The notes: generated from the letters alone by a model not told the origin. DNA of 38,270 bases from an uncultured Clostridiaceae bacterium (GCA_947167695.1 CAMVIX010000008.1:1-38270); one strand, 5' to 3'; counted from the stretch's first letter, positions 1-9,649 are shown. Program-made: numbers and translations.

Positions 1-1448
1 GCTACATATTCTTTAGCTTCGCATTTGTCAACCATTGTAGTATATATAGGTTTTGTATCGTGTAATTTAAGCCATTGTAATTTTTCATTAAATGTCTTTG
101 GCTTTTTTAAGTCTAATTGCTTATTCATAGTATATTTAAATTTGAGTTTTAAATATTTTTCATCTTTAACAATATAGAATAACTTTGAATCTATTAAGTG
201 AAGCATAATGGACTTCCAAGAAACTGATTTGCCATTTTTTAGAATTAGCAATGCTAATGCAATATATAAATATGTGTTTTTAGCCTGATAGCTTACTGCC
301 GCTATATCTAAAATCAAATGTATAATCAGTATTAATGCTCCAAGAAAAGCATATTCATTATTTTTTATTCTTTTTAAAAGTTTCCAAATAAGATATGCGA
401 ACAAACTGTAATATAAAATAGTTCCTACAATTCCTGTACAAGCCAAAAGTTCAATATAATTATTATGCAAATATGTTGCTCTGTTTGACACTTTTTTAGT
501 TAAATATTTTGAATTATTAATTCCTATTCCTAATATAGGTGTTTCTTGAAATTGCTTTAATCCTGCTTCTGTATATGCAATTCTCTCTTCCATTGAGCCA
601 TCTGTTTCGCCTTTACCTGTAAAAGCATTTATCATACGTTCAAATCTATTAGTAACAGCTGAAACAATTCTTATATTTGCTATTTCTAAGCCAGAGAGAA
701 TAATTACAATAATACATACTACTGATATACCTATTAGAATTCTTTTTTTCCTTGATTCTTTGTCTTTGCTATTTCTTAAATTTTGAATCACTTTATATAT
801 AACTAGTGAGACTATTCCCATCGTTAGTAAAATCAGTACCTTCCTCCCACCTGTTCCAAGTGCAACAATAAGAGGAATTATTGCATATGCATAATATCTT
901 TTCTTGTTTTCAAACATTGCTATAAACAGACAAAAAATAACAGATATACCTACTTGCATTCCTATCGCATTAACATTATTTATTCTTTCTCCTGTTCTTT
1001 TGCCTTCAAGAAGTCTTCCAAAATACGTACCTGGGCCATAGAAACATATAATATATATTGCAAAAATTATCCCTGCCCAGCAAATAATTTTGATTAGAAT
1101 TTTTTCTCCTTCTTTCATCCTGTATAATGCGTTATAAATCATCCAGGTAAAAGCAATTAATAAAAACAGTATTTTTGACATATTCAATGATAAATTAGAA
1201 TCCCATGCCCAAAGACTTGAAGCTATACAGTATATGTTAAATCCAAAAAGTAATATTATTGGAAATGCCAAGACAACTTTTTTATAAATTATTATATGTA
1301 CAATTTCAACCCCTAATAAAATTAACAATACTATTTGCGAATAGAAATTAGTTGATGCTTTGCTTCCAAATGCGTAGTCTAAAAAGATATATGCTAATAA
1401 CAATACTATTTTTGAAACATTCAAAATTTTAATTATTTTTTCTTTCAT
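1..1448 (-). CDS. O-antigen polymerase/ligase-like membrane protein fused to TupA-like ATP-grasp domain (partial)
   Basis: Open from ATG 1448 to the window edge (482 codons, no stop), so the 3' end is missing. Residues 1 to about 402 are strongly hydrophobic with about ten membrane segments and a Wzy/WaaL-like central loop. This fits polymerisation or ligation of lipid-linked glycan at the outer face of the membrane. From about residue 405 the sequence changes to a soluble type. It contains KPKTFNEKLQWLKL and MVDKCEAKEYV, which I recognise as the start of the TupA-like ATP-grasp glycosyltransferase family, normally a separate protein. No stop or in-frame CGG lies between the two parts. It is the last gene of the polysaccharide operon seen here. 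The polymerase call is firm as a class; substrate unknown. Confidence 0.8.
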   Translation of the reverse strand, partial: MKEKIIKILNVSKIVLLLAYIFLDYAFGSKASTNFYSQIVLLILLGVEIVHIIIYKKVVLAFPIILLFGFNIYCIASSLWAWDSNLSLNMSKILFLLIAFTWMIYNALYRMKEGEKILIKIICWAGIIFAIYIICFYGPGTYFGRLLEGKRTGERINNVNAIGMQVGISVIFCLFIAMFENKKRYYAYAIIPLIVALGTGGRKVLILLTMGIVSLVIYKVIQNLRNSKDKESRKKRILIGISVVCIIVIILSGLEIANIRIVSAVTNRFERMINAFTGKGETDGSMEERIAYTEAGLKQFQETPILGIGINNSKYLTKKVSNRATYLHNNYIELLACTGIVGTILYYSLFAYLIWKLLKRIKNNEYAFLGALILIIHLILDIAAVSYQAKNTYLYIALALLILKNGKSVSWKSIMLHLIDSKLFYIVKDEKYLKLKFKYTMNKQLDLKKPKTFNEKLQWLKLHDTKPIYTTMVDKCEAKEYV

Positions 1449-1457
1449 TTTTTCACC

Positions 1458-2561
1458 TTATTTTGGAGCTAAAATGCTCTTATATAAACTCTCTAGTCTT
1501 TCGATTTCATCCTTAATATCAAATTTTTTTTCTTTTACTTTATCTATACTCTCTTGTCTGTCTAAGATGCTATTCTTGCTTAAAACCTCAGCCCATTCTT
1601 TTACACTACTATTTAATGAAACTTCATATGAAATTCCATCAATCATTACTTGCTTTGTAATTACATTAGAAGCAACACATAATAGGCCTGATGTTTCTGC
1701 CTCTAGCATTGCATTTGGGAATCCCTCATAAAATGAAGGAAATAAAAATTTATCTGCAGCAGATAGAAGCTTATAAATATCATTTCTTTGTCCTGCAAAA
1801 ACACATTGTTTTTCCAGTCCTAAAGATACCACTTTATCTTTTATATGTTCTTTCAATTCTCCTTCTCCAACCATAATTAATACAGCATCTGGATGTGTTT
1901 TGCTGTATTCATTAAATATGTCAATTAACATTTCATGATTTTTTTGTTTTCTAAAAGCACCTACATGTAATATTACTTCTTTATTTTCGTCAATTCCGAG
2001 TTCTTTCCTTATTTGCTTTCTATTTTCTTCTGAATATTTGTATTTGTTTGTATCTAGTCCATTATTTAGCACGACAAAGTCTTTATTGCCAAACATCCAC
2101 TCACCTGCTAAATCCGAAACAGCAGCTCTCACAATATTCATTTTTCTAATTTTGTAATAATTCACTTTATGAAGTAAACGACTTTTTAGGCTTTTAAGGC
2201 ATCCTGCATTTCTGCTATGCACAATGACTTTACAATTGTGTTTTAAAGCAATTATTACAGGAGTTATATAGCTTAATGAATTTAAGTGGCAATGCACTAT
2301 ATCAAATTTATTTTCAGTAAATAATTTTTCAAGGTCTGTCTTATTTTTTTTTAAATTGCTTCTTCTACTTTCTATGAAATAAAACTTCCCTCCCATTTGC
2401 CTTAGCTCTTCGTAAAAGCATGGTACTGTTCCATTATACGTTAAAAAGCTAAATTCAAATTTATCTTTATCAATATATGTAGTGATCTTTTTTAAATATG
2501 TTTCTATTCCACCTAAGTGACTATCTATTCCTACATGAAGAACCTTAATCTTTTCACTCAT
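1458..2561 (-). CDS. family 4 glycosyltransferase
   Basis: GT-B glycosyltransferase of 367 residues that adds a sugar to a growing surface glycan on the cytoplasmic membrane face. The N-terminal acceptor domain opens KVLHVGIDSHLGGIETYL. The C-terminal donor domain has VILHVGAFRKQKNHEMLI and the EGFPNAMLEAE nucleotide-sugar signature near residue 285. A longer frame opens at TTG 2573, but GGAGG sits five bases before ATG 2561, which I take as the start. The upstream glycosyltransferase stops at 2554, so the two overlap by eight bases, implying translational coupling. Sugar specificity cannot be read from the sequence. Confidence 0.88.
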   Translation of the reverse strand: MSEKIKVLHVGIDSHLGGIETYLKKITTYIDKDKFEFSFLTYNGTVPCFYEELRQMGGKFYFIESRRSNLKKNKTDLEKLFTENKFDIVHCHLNSLSYITPVIIALKHNCKVIVHSRNAGCLKSLKSRLLHKVNYYKIRKMNIVRAAVSDLAGEWMFGNKDFVVLNNGLDTNKYKYSEENRKQIRKELGIDENKEVILHVGAFRKQKNHEMLIDIFNEYSKTHPDAVLIMVGEGELKEHIKDKVVSLGLEKQCVFAGQRNDIYKLLSAADKFLFPSFYEGFPNAMLEAETSGLLCVASNVITKQVMIDGISYEVSLNSSVKEWAEVLSKNSILDRQESIDKVKEKKFDIKDEIERLESLYKSILAPK

Positions 2562-3655
2562 TTTTTCCTCCAATTTTTATATAGAAATCTGAAAGAACTT
2601 TTGTTGTATTTTTTATATCATATGATTCATCATATAACCTAACATTTCTGTCATGATTTGTTTCTGTGCTTTCTATTGTATTAATCCATTTTTGTTCATC
2701 AAGTTCAACGAACTCAATATTGTCGGTAACTTGAACTTCTTTTGGTACATTAGTAGATGCAATGCATTTGCATCCCGCAGCTTGTGCTTCTATTAAAACT
2801 ATTCCTAGTCCTTCAAATTTTGAAGGTAATATAAAAATATCCATTGCTTGTACATAGTCATATATATTTGGAACATAGTCAATAAAAATAATATTATTCA
2901 TGAAAGGCTTAGCTTCGTTCTCTTTTATTATCTCTTTCTTAAGCTCACCATCGCCTATTAGTAATAATTTATATTTATTGTTTGTTCCGCTTAACATACC
3001 AAACATATCAAAAATAAATTTATGATTTTTTGCATCTATATATCTGCCTATATGCCCGTATTAAAATTTCATCATCATCAATACTAAGCTCATTCCTTAT
3101 ATCTATTCGCTTCTTCATATTGAATTTAAATTTTTCTATATCAATAGCATTTTTTAAAACAATGCACCTGTCTGAATTAGCAACTTCTTTTCCAAAAAGC
3201 CATTCGTTTGCATCTTGTGAACATCCCATAAAATAATCAGCGACACTGCTTATCTTTGATTGTAGCATATTCTTAATCACAGCTGAAATGCCCTTTCCTG
3301 AAGAGGTACTATGGCTATGAGAAATTGTTACAAGTCCCATTCTTTTTGCAATTTTTAAATATATAGAAGCAGTGCTACGAACGTGCCCATGAATAATTTT
3401 ATATTCTGGATGTTCTTTTAGTAATTTTTTCCATGCTTTCTTGAAAGCAAAATGATTATATACTTTATATTGTGGTACAGTATAAATCTGTCCACCGAGT
3501 TTTTTTATTTCATCTGCATAGAGTAATTCCTGTGGTCTATCTATTACAAAATCAAATTGAAATTTATTTCTATCAATATTTCTATATATATTCATTACTA
3601 GTGTTTGAGAACCACCACTATTTAGACTTCCTATTACATGAAGTATTCTAATCAT
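2554..3655 (-). CDS. family 4 glycosyltransferase, expressed through +1 frameshift at CGG
   Basis: Two half-proteins form one 366-residue GT-B enzyme if C3058 is skipped. The first frame (residues 1-199) begins MIRILHVIGSLNSGGSQT and reaches DDDEILI, then reads CGG and stops nine codons later. The +1 frame continues GHIGRYIDAKNHKFIFDMF, the usual start of the donor domain, followed by the EGLGIVLIEAQ signature. No residue is missing or extra relative to the family. ATG 3655 is preferred over ATG 3664 because AAGGAT lies at a workable distance. It overlaps the acyltransferase stop (3648) and the next gene's start (2561). A decayed pseudogene is unlikely given the shared CGG rule. Confidence 0.85.
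3055..3058 (-). other. +1 frameshift site CGGG (glycosyltransferase)
   Basis: Coding strand reads ATA CGG GCA in the incoming frame. Skipping the C gives ATA GGG CAT, restoring the conserved ILI-GHIGR motif. Confidence 0.85.
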
Positions 3656-4166
3656 TCTTATCATCCTTATATTTTATTTTTTCAATAATATAGTTATTAT
3701 CATTCCTTACTAGGTTTTCACTGTCGAATTCACTATTTACTACAAGTCCATTTGCGAAAACATTATAATCTCCAACTCTTGCTTTGCTTAAAATAGAGCA
3801 ATTAGTTGCAAACCAATTATAGCTTCCAATTATAATTTCACTGTCCTTATAAGTCCTTTGCATATCTACTTTCTTATCGTTAAATACATGATTATGGTCA
3901 TAAATTTTTACGCATTCTCCAAACATATTATTGTCACCTATTTTTATGTACTTATGGCAATTAATAGAGCAATAATTATTGAATCCATTATTGTCTCCAA
4001 TTTCTAAATAACCTTGTTTTGAAATGTTAATAACCATATTTTTTCTGAATCTAAGATTTTTGCCTATTTTTATTCTTTTTCCATATTTAATCTTCCAGCC
4101 AAGAATCTTAAATTTAATTCTTAAGAATCCATTAAAGTTATCTATAAGTTTAAACAAATAATACAT
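3648..4166 (-). CDS. left-handed beta-helix acyltransferase
   Basis: A 172-residue protein with hexapeptide-type repeats (for example YLEIGDNNGFNNYCSI, YIKIGDNNMFGECVKI, IIIGSYNWFATNCSIL), which fold as a left-handed beta-helix. This family transfers acetyl groups from acetyl-CoA to sugars, here probably decorating the surface polysaccharide. The motif YDHNHVF supplies a likely catalytic histidine. It starts three bases after the preceding glycosyltransferase ends and overlaps the next by eight bases. Acceptor sugar unknown; a serine-acetyltransferase-like role is less likely in this operon. Confidence 0.75.
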   Translation of the reverse strand: MYYLFKLIDNFNGFLRIKFKILGWKIKYGKRIKIGKNLRFRKNMVINISKQGYLEIGDNNGFNNYCSINCHKYIKIGDNNMFGECVKIYDHNHVFNDKKVDMQRTYKDSEIIIGSYNWFATNCSILSKARVGDYNVFANGLVVNSEFDSENLVRNDNNYIIEKIKYKDDKND

Positions 4167-4169
4167 TTT

Positions 4170-5264
4170 TTAATTTATTTCCTCCATATATGCATCTACT
4201 ACAATGTTTCTGTCAAATTCTTTTTCAACCTTTCTTCTTCCTGCTTGTCCCATTTTTACTTTTTCTTCATATGGTAAATTTATAAACTGCTCAACTTTAC
4301 TTGTTAGTGCATCAATGTCTTTAATCGGCACAATATATCCACTAATGCCATCATCAACAGTTTCTCTGCATCCACTTCTGTTTGTTGTAATTACTGGTCT
4401 TCCACTTGCAGCACTTTCTAATAATACATTACTCATTCCTTCCGGATAGTAACTTGGATGAATAGTACAACAGCTGTTTAGCATAAAAGGTCTTATATCC
4501 TTTTGCATACCGTGATATATTAAAACACCATCTTCCTGCAATTTTTTTAATGTATCTTGATATTCTTCTTCGCAAAAGCCTAATATATGAAATATAACAT
4601 TACTATACTTCTGTTTAATTCTTTTAGCCATTTCTATATATTGGTCAATTCCTTTTTCTTTCATTACTCTGCCGATAAATAGAAATTCTAGAGGTTTATC
4701 TTGTACTGGATATGGCATAATTTTAAATTCTTCCAAGTTCACTCCTGAACCAGGAATAAGTCTATGCTTTCCTATTGCAATTTTTTTATTTACAAAAAAT
4801 TGCATATTTTCTTCATTTTGAAAAAATACTCTCTTTAACTTTTTAAATGCAATTTTGTATAGCATAACAGTTAACTTTTGAGCAAATCCATTGTTTTCCA
4901 AAGCGGACCCTAATCCTGTAATATTTGCAATGTATTGAATGTTATTGTGTTTTGCAGCTAGCCCACCATAAATATTAGGCTTTATTGTAAATGTTAATAC
5001 ATAGTCTGGTTTGATTTCTTTCATTATCCTGTTGTAACTTTTAAGGAGTTTAAAATCCTTTAGTGGATTCATTCCTCTTCTGTCTACTGTTGTTTCAATA
5101 TATTTGCATCCAAGCTTTTCAAAATATTCTGCCCAATCTCCTTTAGGAAATGTTACATAAACTTCATATCCTTCTTTTAATAATCTATGTACAATTTCCT
5201 TTCTAAAGTTATATAGCACTATATCCATATTGCAAATTATTAAGACTTTCTTTGAGTTGTTCAT
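4170..5264 (-). CDS. family 4 glycosyltransferase, PglA-like
   Basis: Intact 364-residue GT-B enzyme. The N-terminus (KKVLIICNMDIVLYNFR) and the stretch DRRGMNPLKDFKLL followed by TFTIKPNIYGGLAA are typical of the branch that adds the second sugar to an undecaprenyl-diphosphate-linked sugar (PglA/WbpH-like). The donor site is YPEGMSNVLLESAASG near residue 280. It sits three bases downstream of the epimerase and a few genes from the initiating sugar-phosphate transferase, which supports acting early in repeat-unit assembly. Exact donor and acceptor are inference. Confidence 0.85.
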   Translation of the reverse strand: MNNSKKVLIICNMDIVLYNFRKEIVHRLLKEGYEVYVTFPKGDWAEYFEKLGCKYIETTVDRRGMNPLKDFKLLKSYNRIMKEIKPDYVLTFTIKPNIYGGLAAKHNNIQYIANITGLGSALENNGFAQKLTVMLYKIAFKKLKRVFFQNEENMQFFVNKKIAIGKHRLIPGSGVNLEEFKIMPYPVQDKPLEFLFIGRVMKEKGIDQYIEMAKRIKQKYSNVIFHILGFCEEEYQDTLKKLQEDGVLIYHGMQKDIRPFMLNSCCTIHPSYYPEGMSNVLLESAASGRPVITTNRSGCRETVDDGISGYIVPIKDIDALTSKVEQFINLPYEEKVKMGQAGRRKVEKEFDRNIVVDAYMEEIN

Positions 5265-5266
5265 AT

Positions 5267-6121
5267 TTACATACTTCTCCTTATAGATTCATCATTTTCA
5301 ACCACAATATAACTAAAATCCCCTGATAAATCTTTTGAATATGTTTTACTACCAAACACTTTATTAATTAATGTTACTTTTTTAGATAATAGTTTGATTA
5401 ATGGATTAAATATTTTTGTGAAATGTATTTTTTTATTCATAGATTCTGCCATTACATTTATTATTTGAACAGTACTTATATAATCTCTATTTTGTGGATA
5501 AAATGTACCACTTGCTTCTCTATCTATTATTTGCTTGAAAAATTCACAAAGATTATCAATATATATCATGCTTCTTTTATTTCCAACATCAGGGAAAATA
5601 GGCATTTTCGCAAGCTTTTTAAGTCTAGGGAAATTTCCCTTGCATCCAGGTCCATATACCATAGGAGTTCTTATTATTACAACCTTGAATTTTTCATCCT
5701 CTAACTCTCTTATAGCAATATCTGCTTCTAACTTACTCTTTCCATAAAAATCCACAGCAGATGGTTTAGTATCCTTAGTAATTACCTTTTCCTTACCTAT
5801 CGGCTCATCTTTTCCATAAATAATCATACTGCTCATAAATATAAATTGTTTAACACCGTCATTCTTAGCCTTCTTGGCTACATCTATTGCAAAATCTCTA
5901 TTTATTTTGTAATACAAATCTGCTAACTTAGGATCGGATGAAACATGTGCAATTCCAGCGACATGGAGAACTGTATCATAATTAGAATAATCTAAATTTT
6001 TCCAATCATCATTTTTCGTTTCCACTTCTTCTACAAAATATTCATTTGAATTTTTTTCTAACCATTTTTTACAACTTTGGCCTATATAACTATTTTTTCC
6101 TGTTATTAGAATTCTCTTCAA
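5267..6121 (-). CDS. NAD-dependent sugar epimerase/dehydratase
   Basis: Short-chain dehydrogenase of the extended type, 284 residues from TTG 6121 (KRILITGKNSYIGQS). The Rossmann motif is an atypical TGKNSYIGQ rather than TGGxGFIG. Later landmarks are MSSMIIYG, the catalytic YGKSK and RTPMVYGPG. It probably converts a nucleotide-sugar or lipid-linked sugar, as in the UDP-glucose or GlcNAc 4-epimerase branch. The frame stays open upstream to 6184, but that part overlaps the sugar transferase and lacks family similarity; an AGGAG precedes TTG 6121. It overlaps the upstream gene by 32 bases. Confidence 0.8.
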   Translation of the reverse strand: MKRILITGKNSYIGQSCKKWLEKNSNEYFVEEVETKNDDWKNLDYSNYDTVLHVAGIAHVSSDPKLADLYYKINRDFAIDVAKKAKNDGVKQFIFMSSMIIYGKDEPIGKEKVITKDTKPSAVDFYGKSKLEADIAIRELEDEKFKVVIIRTPMVYGPGCKGNFPRLKKLAKMPIFPDVGNKRSMIYIDNLCEFFKQIIDREASGTFYPQNRDYISTVQIINVMAESMNKKIHFTKIFNPLIKLLSKKVTLINKVFGSKTYSKDLSGDFSYIVVENDESIRRSM

Positions 6122-6737
6122 TTTCCTTTTTCTCCTCTTTATTTTCTTGCTTTCCTTCAACAATACCTTCATGTTTAAAAACATTAATTATTGTTTTAAA
6201 GAATATTTTTATATCAAATAATAATGACATTTTTTCTACATATTCGCCATCAAATTTTGCTTTAATAGGTATAGGTAGTTCATCTCTTCCGTTTACCTGC
6301 GCCCATCCAGTTAATCCAGGTAAAACGTCATTTGCATGATATTTTTCTCTTTCTGCAATCAAATCGTCCTGATTCCAAAGTGCAGGCCTTGGTCCTATTA
6401 TACTCATATCTCCCTTTAAAATATTTATAATTTGAGGTAATTCATCAATACTTGTTTTCCTCATAAATCCGCCAAACTTGGTTATATAGCTTTCTGCATT
6501 ATTTAGCATATGTGTAGGCATATCCTTTGGTGTATCACTTCTCATAGAACGAAACTTATATATGTAAAAGAATTTTTTATTTTTTCCAACTCTCTTTTGT
6601 TTAAAAAAGACTGGTCCTTTTGATTCTAACTTAATAATAATAGCAAAAATTATGAAAAAAGGTAGTAAAATAATCAATGCTACAAGTGATAAGAATCTAT
6701 CTAGAACTGTCTTTAGTATAATATATGCCTTTTCCAC
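6090..6737 (-). CDS. undecaprenyl-phosphate sugar-1-phosphate transferase
   Basis: Initiating enzyme of the repeat unit: moves a sugar-phosphate from UDP-sugar to undecaprenyl phosphate. 215 residues, one N-terminal membrane helix (LVALIILLPFFIIFAIII), then GPVFFKQKRVGKNKKFF, KFRSM, TSIDELPQIINILKGDMS and GPRPAL, all hallmarks of the bacterial sugar transferase (PglC/WbaP C-terminal) family. The start is GTG 6737, preceded by GGAG within the 3' end of the acetyltransferase. The tail after about residue 195 is charged and variable. The neighbouring PglF-like and NeuD-like genes suggest a bacillosamine-type initiating sugar. Confidence 0.92.
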   Translation of the reverse strand: MEKAYIILKTVLDRFLSLVALIILLPFFIIFAIIIKLESKGPVFFKQKRVGKNKKFFYIYKFRSMRSDTPKDMPTHMLNNAESYITKFGGFMRKTSIDELPQIINILKGDMSIIGPRPALWNQDDLIAEREKYHANDVLPGLTGWAQVNGRDELPIPIKAKFDGEYVEKMSLLFDIKIFFKTIINVFKHEGIVEGKQENKEEKKEIEENSNNRKK

Positions 6738-6738
6738 G

Positions 6739-7297
6739 TTAATTATCTCCTTTCACTATTTCTCCAATACTAATTTTCTCATTATCATCAATATCTGAAT
6801 TTCTATCTATAATTGCACCTATATCAATATATGCTTCTTTTCCAATTTTACTTTTTGCACCAACTGTAACTCTGTATGACAAGTGGGCTCCGCTCTTTGA
6901 TTAAGCAATCATGTTCGATAACGCTTGCTGTATTAATAATACAGTTCCTTCCGATGCTACAGTTTGAGTTAATTATCACTCCAGCCATAATAGCAGTGCC
7001 TTCGCCTATTTTTGCACTTTTAGATACAGTAGCACTTTTGTGAATTGCCGTATAATATTTTACATCATAAGAATTAAATATTTTGTTTCTTATTTCATTA
7101 TTACCTATTGCAATAATAAACTCTACGGAATCATTTTTTTTGAATATTTTCTTTGTATCACAAATTTTGCCTATTATATTATTTCCTTTAGCTTTATCGT
7201 CTAAATATCCAAGTACAACATCTCCGTTTTGCTCTATTATCTCACTAATAACTTTTGAATGTCCCCCAGCGCCAATAATAATTACTTTTTTATTCAT
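6739..7297 (-). CDS. NeuD/PglD-like sugar O- or N-acetyltransferase with +1 frameshift at CGG
   Basis: About 185 residues when C6892 is skipped. The N-terminus KVIIIGAGGHSKVISEII is the PglD/NeuD nucleotide-binding domain and the rest is a hexapeptide beta-helix with catalytic IEHDC. The first frame ends 14 codons after CGG. The +1 frame continues GAHLSYRVTVGAKSKIG and more hexapeptides, and its TAA at 6739 sits right before the next gene's GTG and overlaps its ribosome site, as expected for an intact operon. With the membrane dehydratase upstream it may acetylate a 4-amino sugar. An amino-transferase partner is not in the window, so the substrate is unsure. Confidence 0.8.
6889..6892 (-). 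other. +1 frameshift site CGGA (NeuD-like)
   Basis: Incoming frame GAG CGG AGC; skipping C gives GAG GGA GCC and the beta-helix continues (KE-GAHLSYRV). Confidence 0.82.
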
Positions 7298-7761
7298 GTT
7301 TAATTCCTCTTTTTATTTTTAGTATAATCATACATACAGCTACACCTAAAATTACACCTAATGTATCTATTAATACATCTCTTATTTCTCCGGCTCCTGC
7401 CTGGAATAAAAGTTTGATGTATTTCGTCACTTATTGCATAAAAAAAGCCAAACAAAATACTATATATAATTTTTTTCTTTTCTATTAAATTATATTCATT
7501 ATTCATCAAGAACACTACTAAGCCACCTATTGTATATAGTGTGAAATGTGCTAACTTCCTAGCATAAGGTTGCAAACTCTCCACAATCTGTTCCTTTTGG
7601 TTTGCATCCATTCTACTTATGCTAGGAATTAAGTCAATTATCGCACGTATAGTGTTTCCACTTGTGTCACTTGAATCTTCACTTGGTTCATTTGAGAACG
7701 CAAAAACTGTTGTCATCCAAATTATAAGTAAAATCAGGTAAATAATTCTCTTAATTTTCAA
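7290..7761 (-). CDS. VanZ-like membrane protein with +1 frameshift at CGG
   Basis: 156-residue VanZ-family protein with four membrane segments. These proteins have poorly defined envelope roles; the founder gives low-level teicoplanin resistance. The family signature DEIHQTFIPGR lies in the first frame, which then reads AGC CGG AGA. Skipping C7392 gives the canonical PGRSGEIRDVLIDTLG and a last membrane helix. The corrected stop (7290) overlaps the acetyltransferase ATG by eight bases. Start is TTG 7761 with AAAGGAAG upstream, overlapping the dehydratase end. Without the shift the last helix is lost. Confidence 0.85.
7389..7392 (-). other. +1 frameshift site CGGA (VanZ)
   Basis: AGC CGG AGA becomes AGC GGA GAA, restoring the family motif PGRSGEIRD exactly. 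AGGAG happens to lie just upstream, but most other sites lack such a sequence. Confidence 0.88.
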
Positions 7762-9649
7762 TTTTATTTACTTCCTTTGGGTCTTTGTATGTTGGCACAA
7801 CTGCCTTCATTGTTTGTTTTACTTTTTCTCTTGAAAAATTTTTATCATATTCTAATTCTCGAAGCGTATCAAGTTTTTCTTCTAATTCCTTCATCTCAAA
7901 ATGCATTGGCTTTGATATGAATATCTTATCATGCTTTGTAGCTGTTAGTCCTTCTTCTGACATTAAAAGCTCTTCATATAACTTCTCCCCGGGTCTTAGT
8001 CCAGTAATTTTTATTGGTATATCTACATTTGGTTCTAGTCCAGATAATTTTATAAGTGATACAGCTAAATCATATATTTTAACAGGCTGTCCCATATCAA
8101 GTACAAATATTTCTCCGCCTTCTGCGTATGTTGCTGCTTGCAAGATTAGTTGTACTGCTTCTGGTATTGTCATAAAAAATCTTGTTATTTCCTTATGTGT
8201 TACAGTAACAGGTCCACCATTTGCTATTTGCTTTTTAAATAATGGAATTACAGAACCATTGCTTCCAAGTACATTTCCAAAACGTACAGCTGCAAATTCT
8301 GTTTTGCTTACCTTGTTTTTAGCTTGAACTATCATCTCACATACACGTTTCGAAGCTCCCATCACATTTGTAGGGTTTACGGCTTTGTCAGTTGAAATTA
8401 GTACAAATCTTTTAACCTTATATTTATCTGCACAACATACTGTATTATATGTTCCAAATACATTATTTTTTATTGCCTCTAATGGATTATTTTCCATTAA
8501 TGGCACGTGTTTATGAGCTGCAGCATGGAATACAAGTGTCGGCTTGAATTCCTCAAATACTTCTGCTATTCTTTTCTTATCTCTTACAGAAGCTACTACC
8601 GCTTCTATTTTTTCATCTGGGTAATTTGATTTTAATTCAAGTTCAATATTATATAGATTATTTTCATATATATCAAGTACAATTAATTGTTTTGGATGGT
8701 ACTTCATAATCTGTCTGCATAATTCCGATCCAATTGATCCTCCACCACCTGTTACAAGAACTGTTTCATTTTCTAGTAGGTAGCTAATATCATTATTATC
8801 TAAAACAATTGCATCTCTACCAAGCAAGTCTTCTATTTCTACATCACGCATATTTTGCATTATGTTTTTATTTTTTATAATATCTGCTGTACTTGGCAAA
8901 ATACGTAATTTTGCTCCCGTTTCTTGACAAATATTTAGTATATCTTTTTTATCTTTATTACTAATAGCAGAAATTGAAAAGAAAATTACATCTACTTTAT
9001 AATTTCTACAAATTTCCTTAATTTTATATCTATCTCCTAATATTTTTATTCCGGAAATAGCATAATTTATCTTAGTTTTGTCGTCATCAACAATACCAAC
9101 AATATTGTATGTTCTACTCATTGTTGTTTTTATCGTCTTTATAACGTCTCTTGTTGCATTTCCGCCACCAATAATTAATACATTCTTTTTATTTGCCATG
9201 CTGACTATTTTTGAGTTGCTAACAATATTGTCTGTATAAATAAGTCTAATTACTAATCTATAAGAAATCATCATAACAGATACCAAAACACCTGTTAGAA
9301 GATTTGATCTTGGTCCCATAATATTTATTTTAAATATACTACCAAGCATAGATACAATTACACATGAAACCATACAAGAAAAAATATAAATTAAATAATC
9401 TTTTCCATTTTCATATCTAATTATATTCTTATAGCAGTCGAATAGTGTTAAAAATACTTGGTATACTACTATCGCAAGTAGAATAGTATTTAAGAAAATA
9501 TCTCTATCAGAGCTTGTAAATATCTCAAGTGTTTCACTTTTAAAAAGTTCAACAAATGAATATGCAATTATCAGTAAGAAAATATCAATTAATCTTATAA
9601 ATACTATTCTGTGTTTTTTCATAAAATCTAAAAAGTCATCTTTTTTCAA
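7751..9649 (-). CDS. membrane nucleotide-sugar 4,6-dehydratase, PglF/CapD-like
   Basis: 632 residues. Four N-terminal membrane helices, a CoA-binding-like Rossmann domain (VLIIGGGNATRDVIKTI, about residue 155), then the catalytic dehydratase domain with VTGGGGSIGSELCRQI near residue 290 and FVLISTDKAVNPTNVMGASK. The usual YxxxK tyrosine is replaced by methionine in VMGASK, as is typical of the PglF subfamily. It makes UDP-4-keto-6-deoxy-sugar from UDP-GlcNAc for the polysaccharide. TTG 9649 follows AAAGGTGA. It is the first sugar gene after pfkA, 45 bases downstream, and overlaps VanZ by 11 bases. Confidence 0.93.
   Translation of the reverse strand: MKKDDFLDFMKKHRIVFIRLIDIFLLIIAYSFVELFKSETLEIFTSSDRDIFLNTILLAIVVYQVFLTLFDCYKNIIRYENGKDYLIYIFSCMVSCVIVSMLGSIFKINIMGPRSNLLTGVLVSVMMISYRLVIRLIYTDNIVSNSKIVSMANKKNVLIIGGGNATRDVIKTIKTTMSRTYNIVGIVDDDKTKINYAISGIKILGDRYKIKEICRNYKVDVIFFSISAISNKDKKDILNICQETGAKLRILPSTADIIKNKNIMQNMRDVEIEDLLGRDAIVLDNNDISYLLENETVLVTGGGGSIGSELCRQIMKYHPKQLIVLDIYENNLYNIELELKSNYPDEKIEAVVASVRDKKRIAEVFEEFKPTLVFHAAAHKHVPLMENNPLEAIKNNVFGTYNTVCCADKYKVKRFVLISTDKAVNPTNVMGASKRVCEMIVQAKNKVSKTEFAAVRFGNVLGSNGSVIPLFKKQIANGGPVTVTHKEITRFFMTIPEAVQLILQAATYAEGGEIFVLDMGQPVKIYDLAVSLIKLSGLEPNVDIPIKITGLRPGEKLYEELLMSEEGLTATKHDKIFISKPMHFEMKELEEKLDTLRELEYDKNFSREKVKQTMKAVVPTYKDPKEVNKIEN

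Noticed and set aside
5267..6184. Epimerase start at 6184
   Set aside because: The extension lies over the sugar transferase tail and is a lysine-rich shadow; TTG 6121 begins at the Rossmann fold.
7785..8327. Long plus-strand frame opposite the membrane dehydratase
   Set aside because: It is the antisense shadow of a well-conserved gene, with no ribosome site or homology; the same holds for frames opposite typA, relA and recJ.
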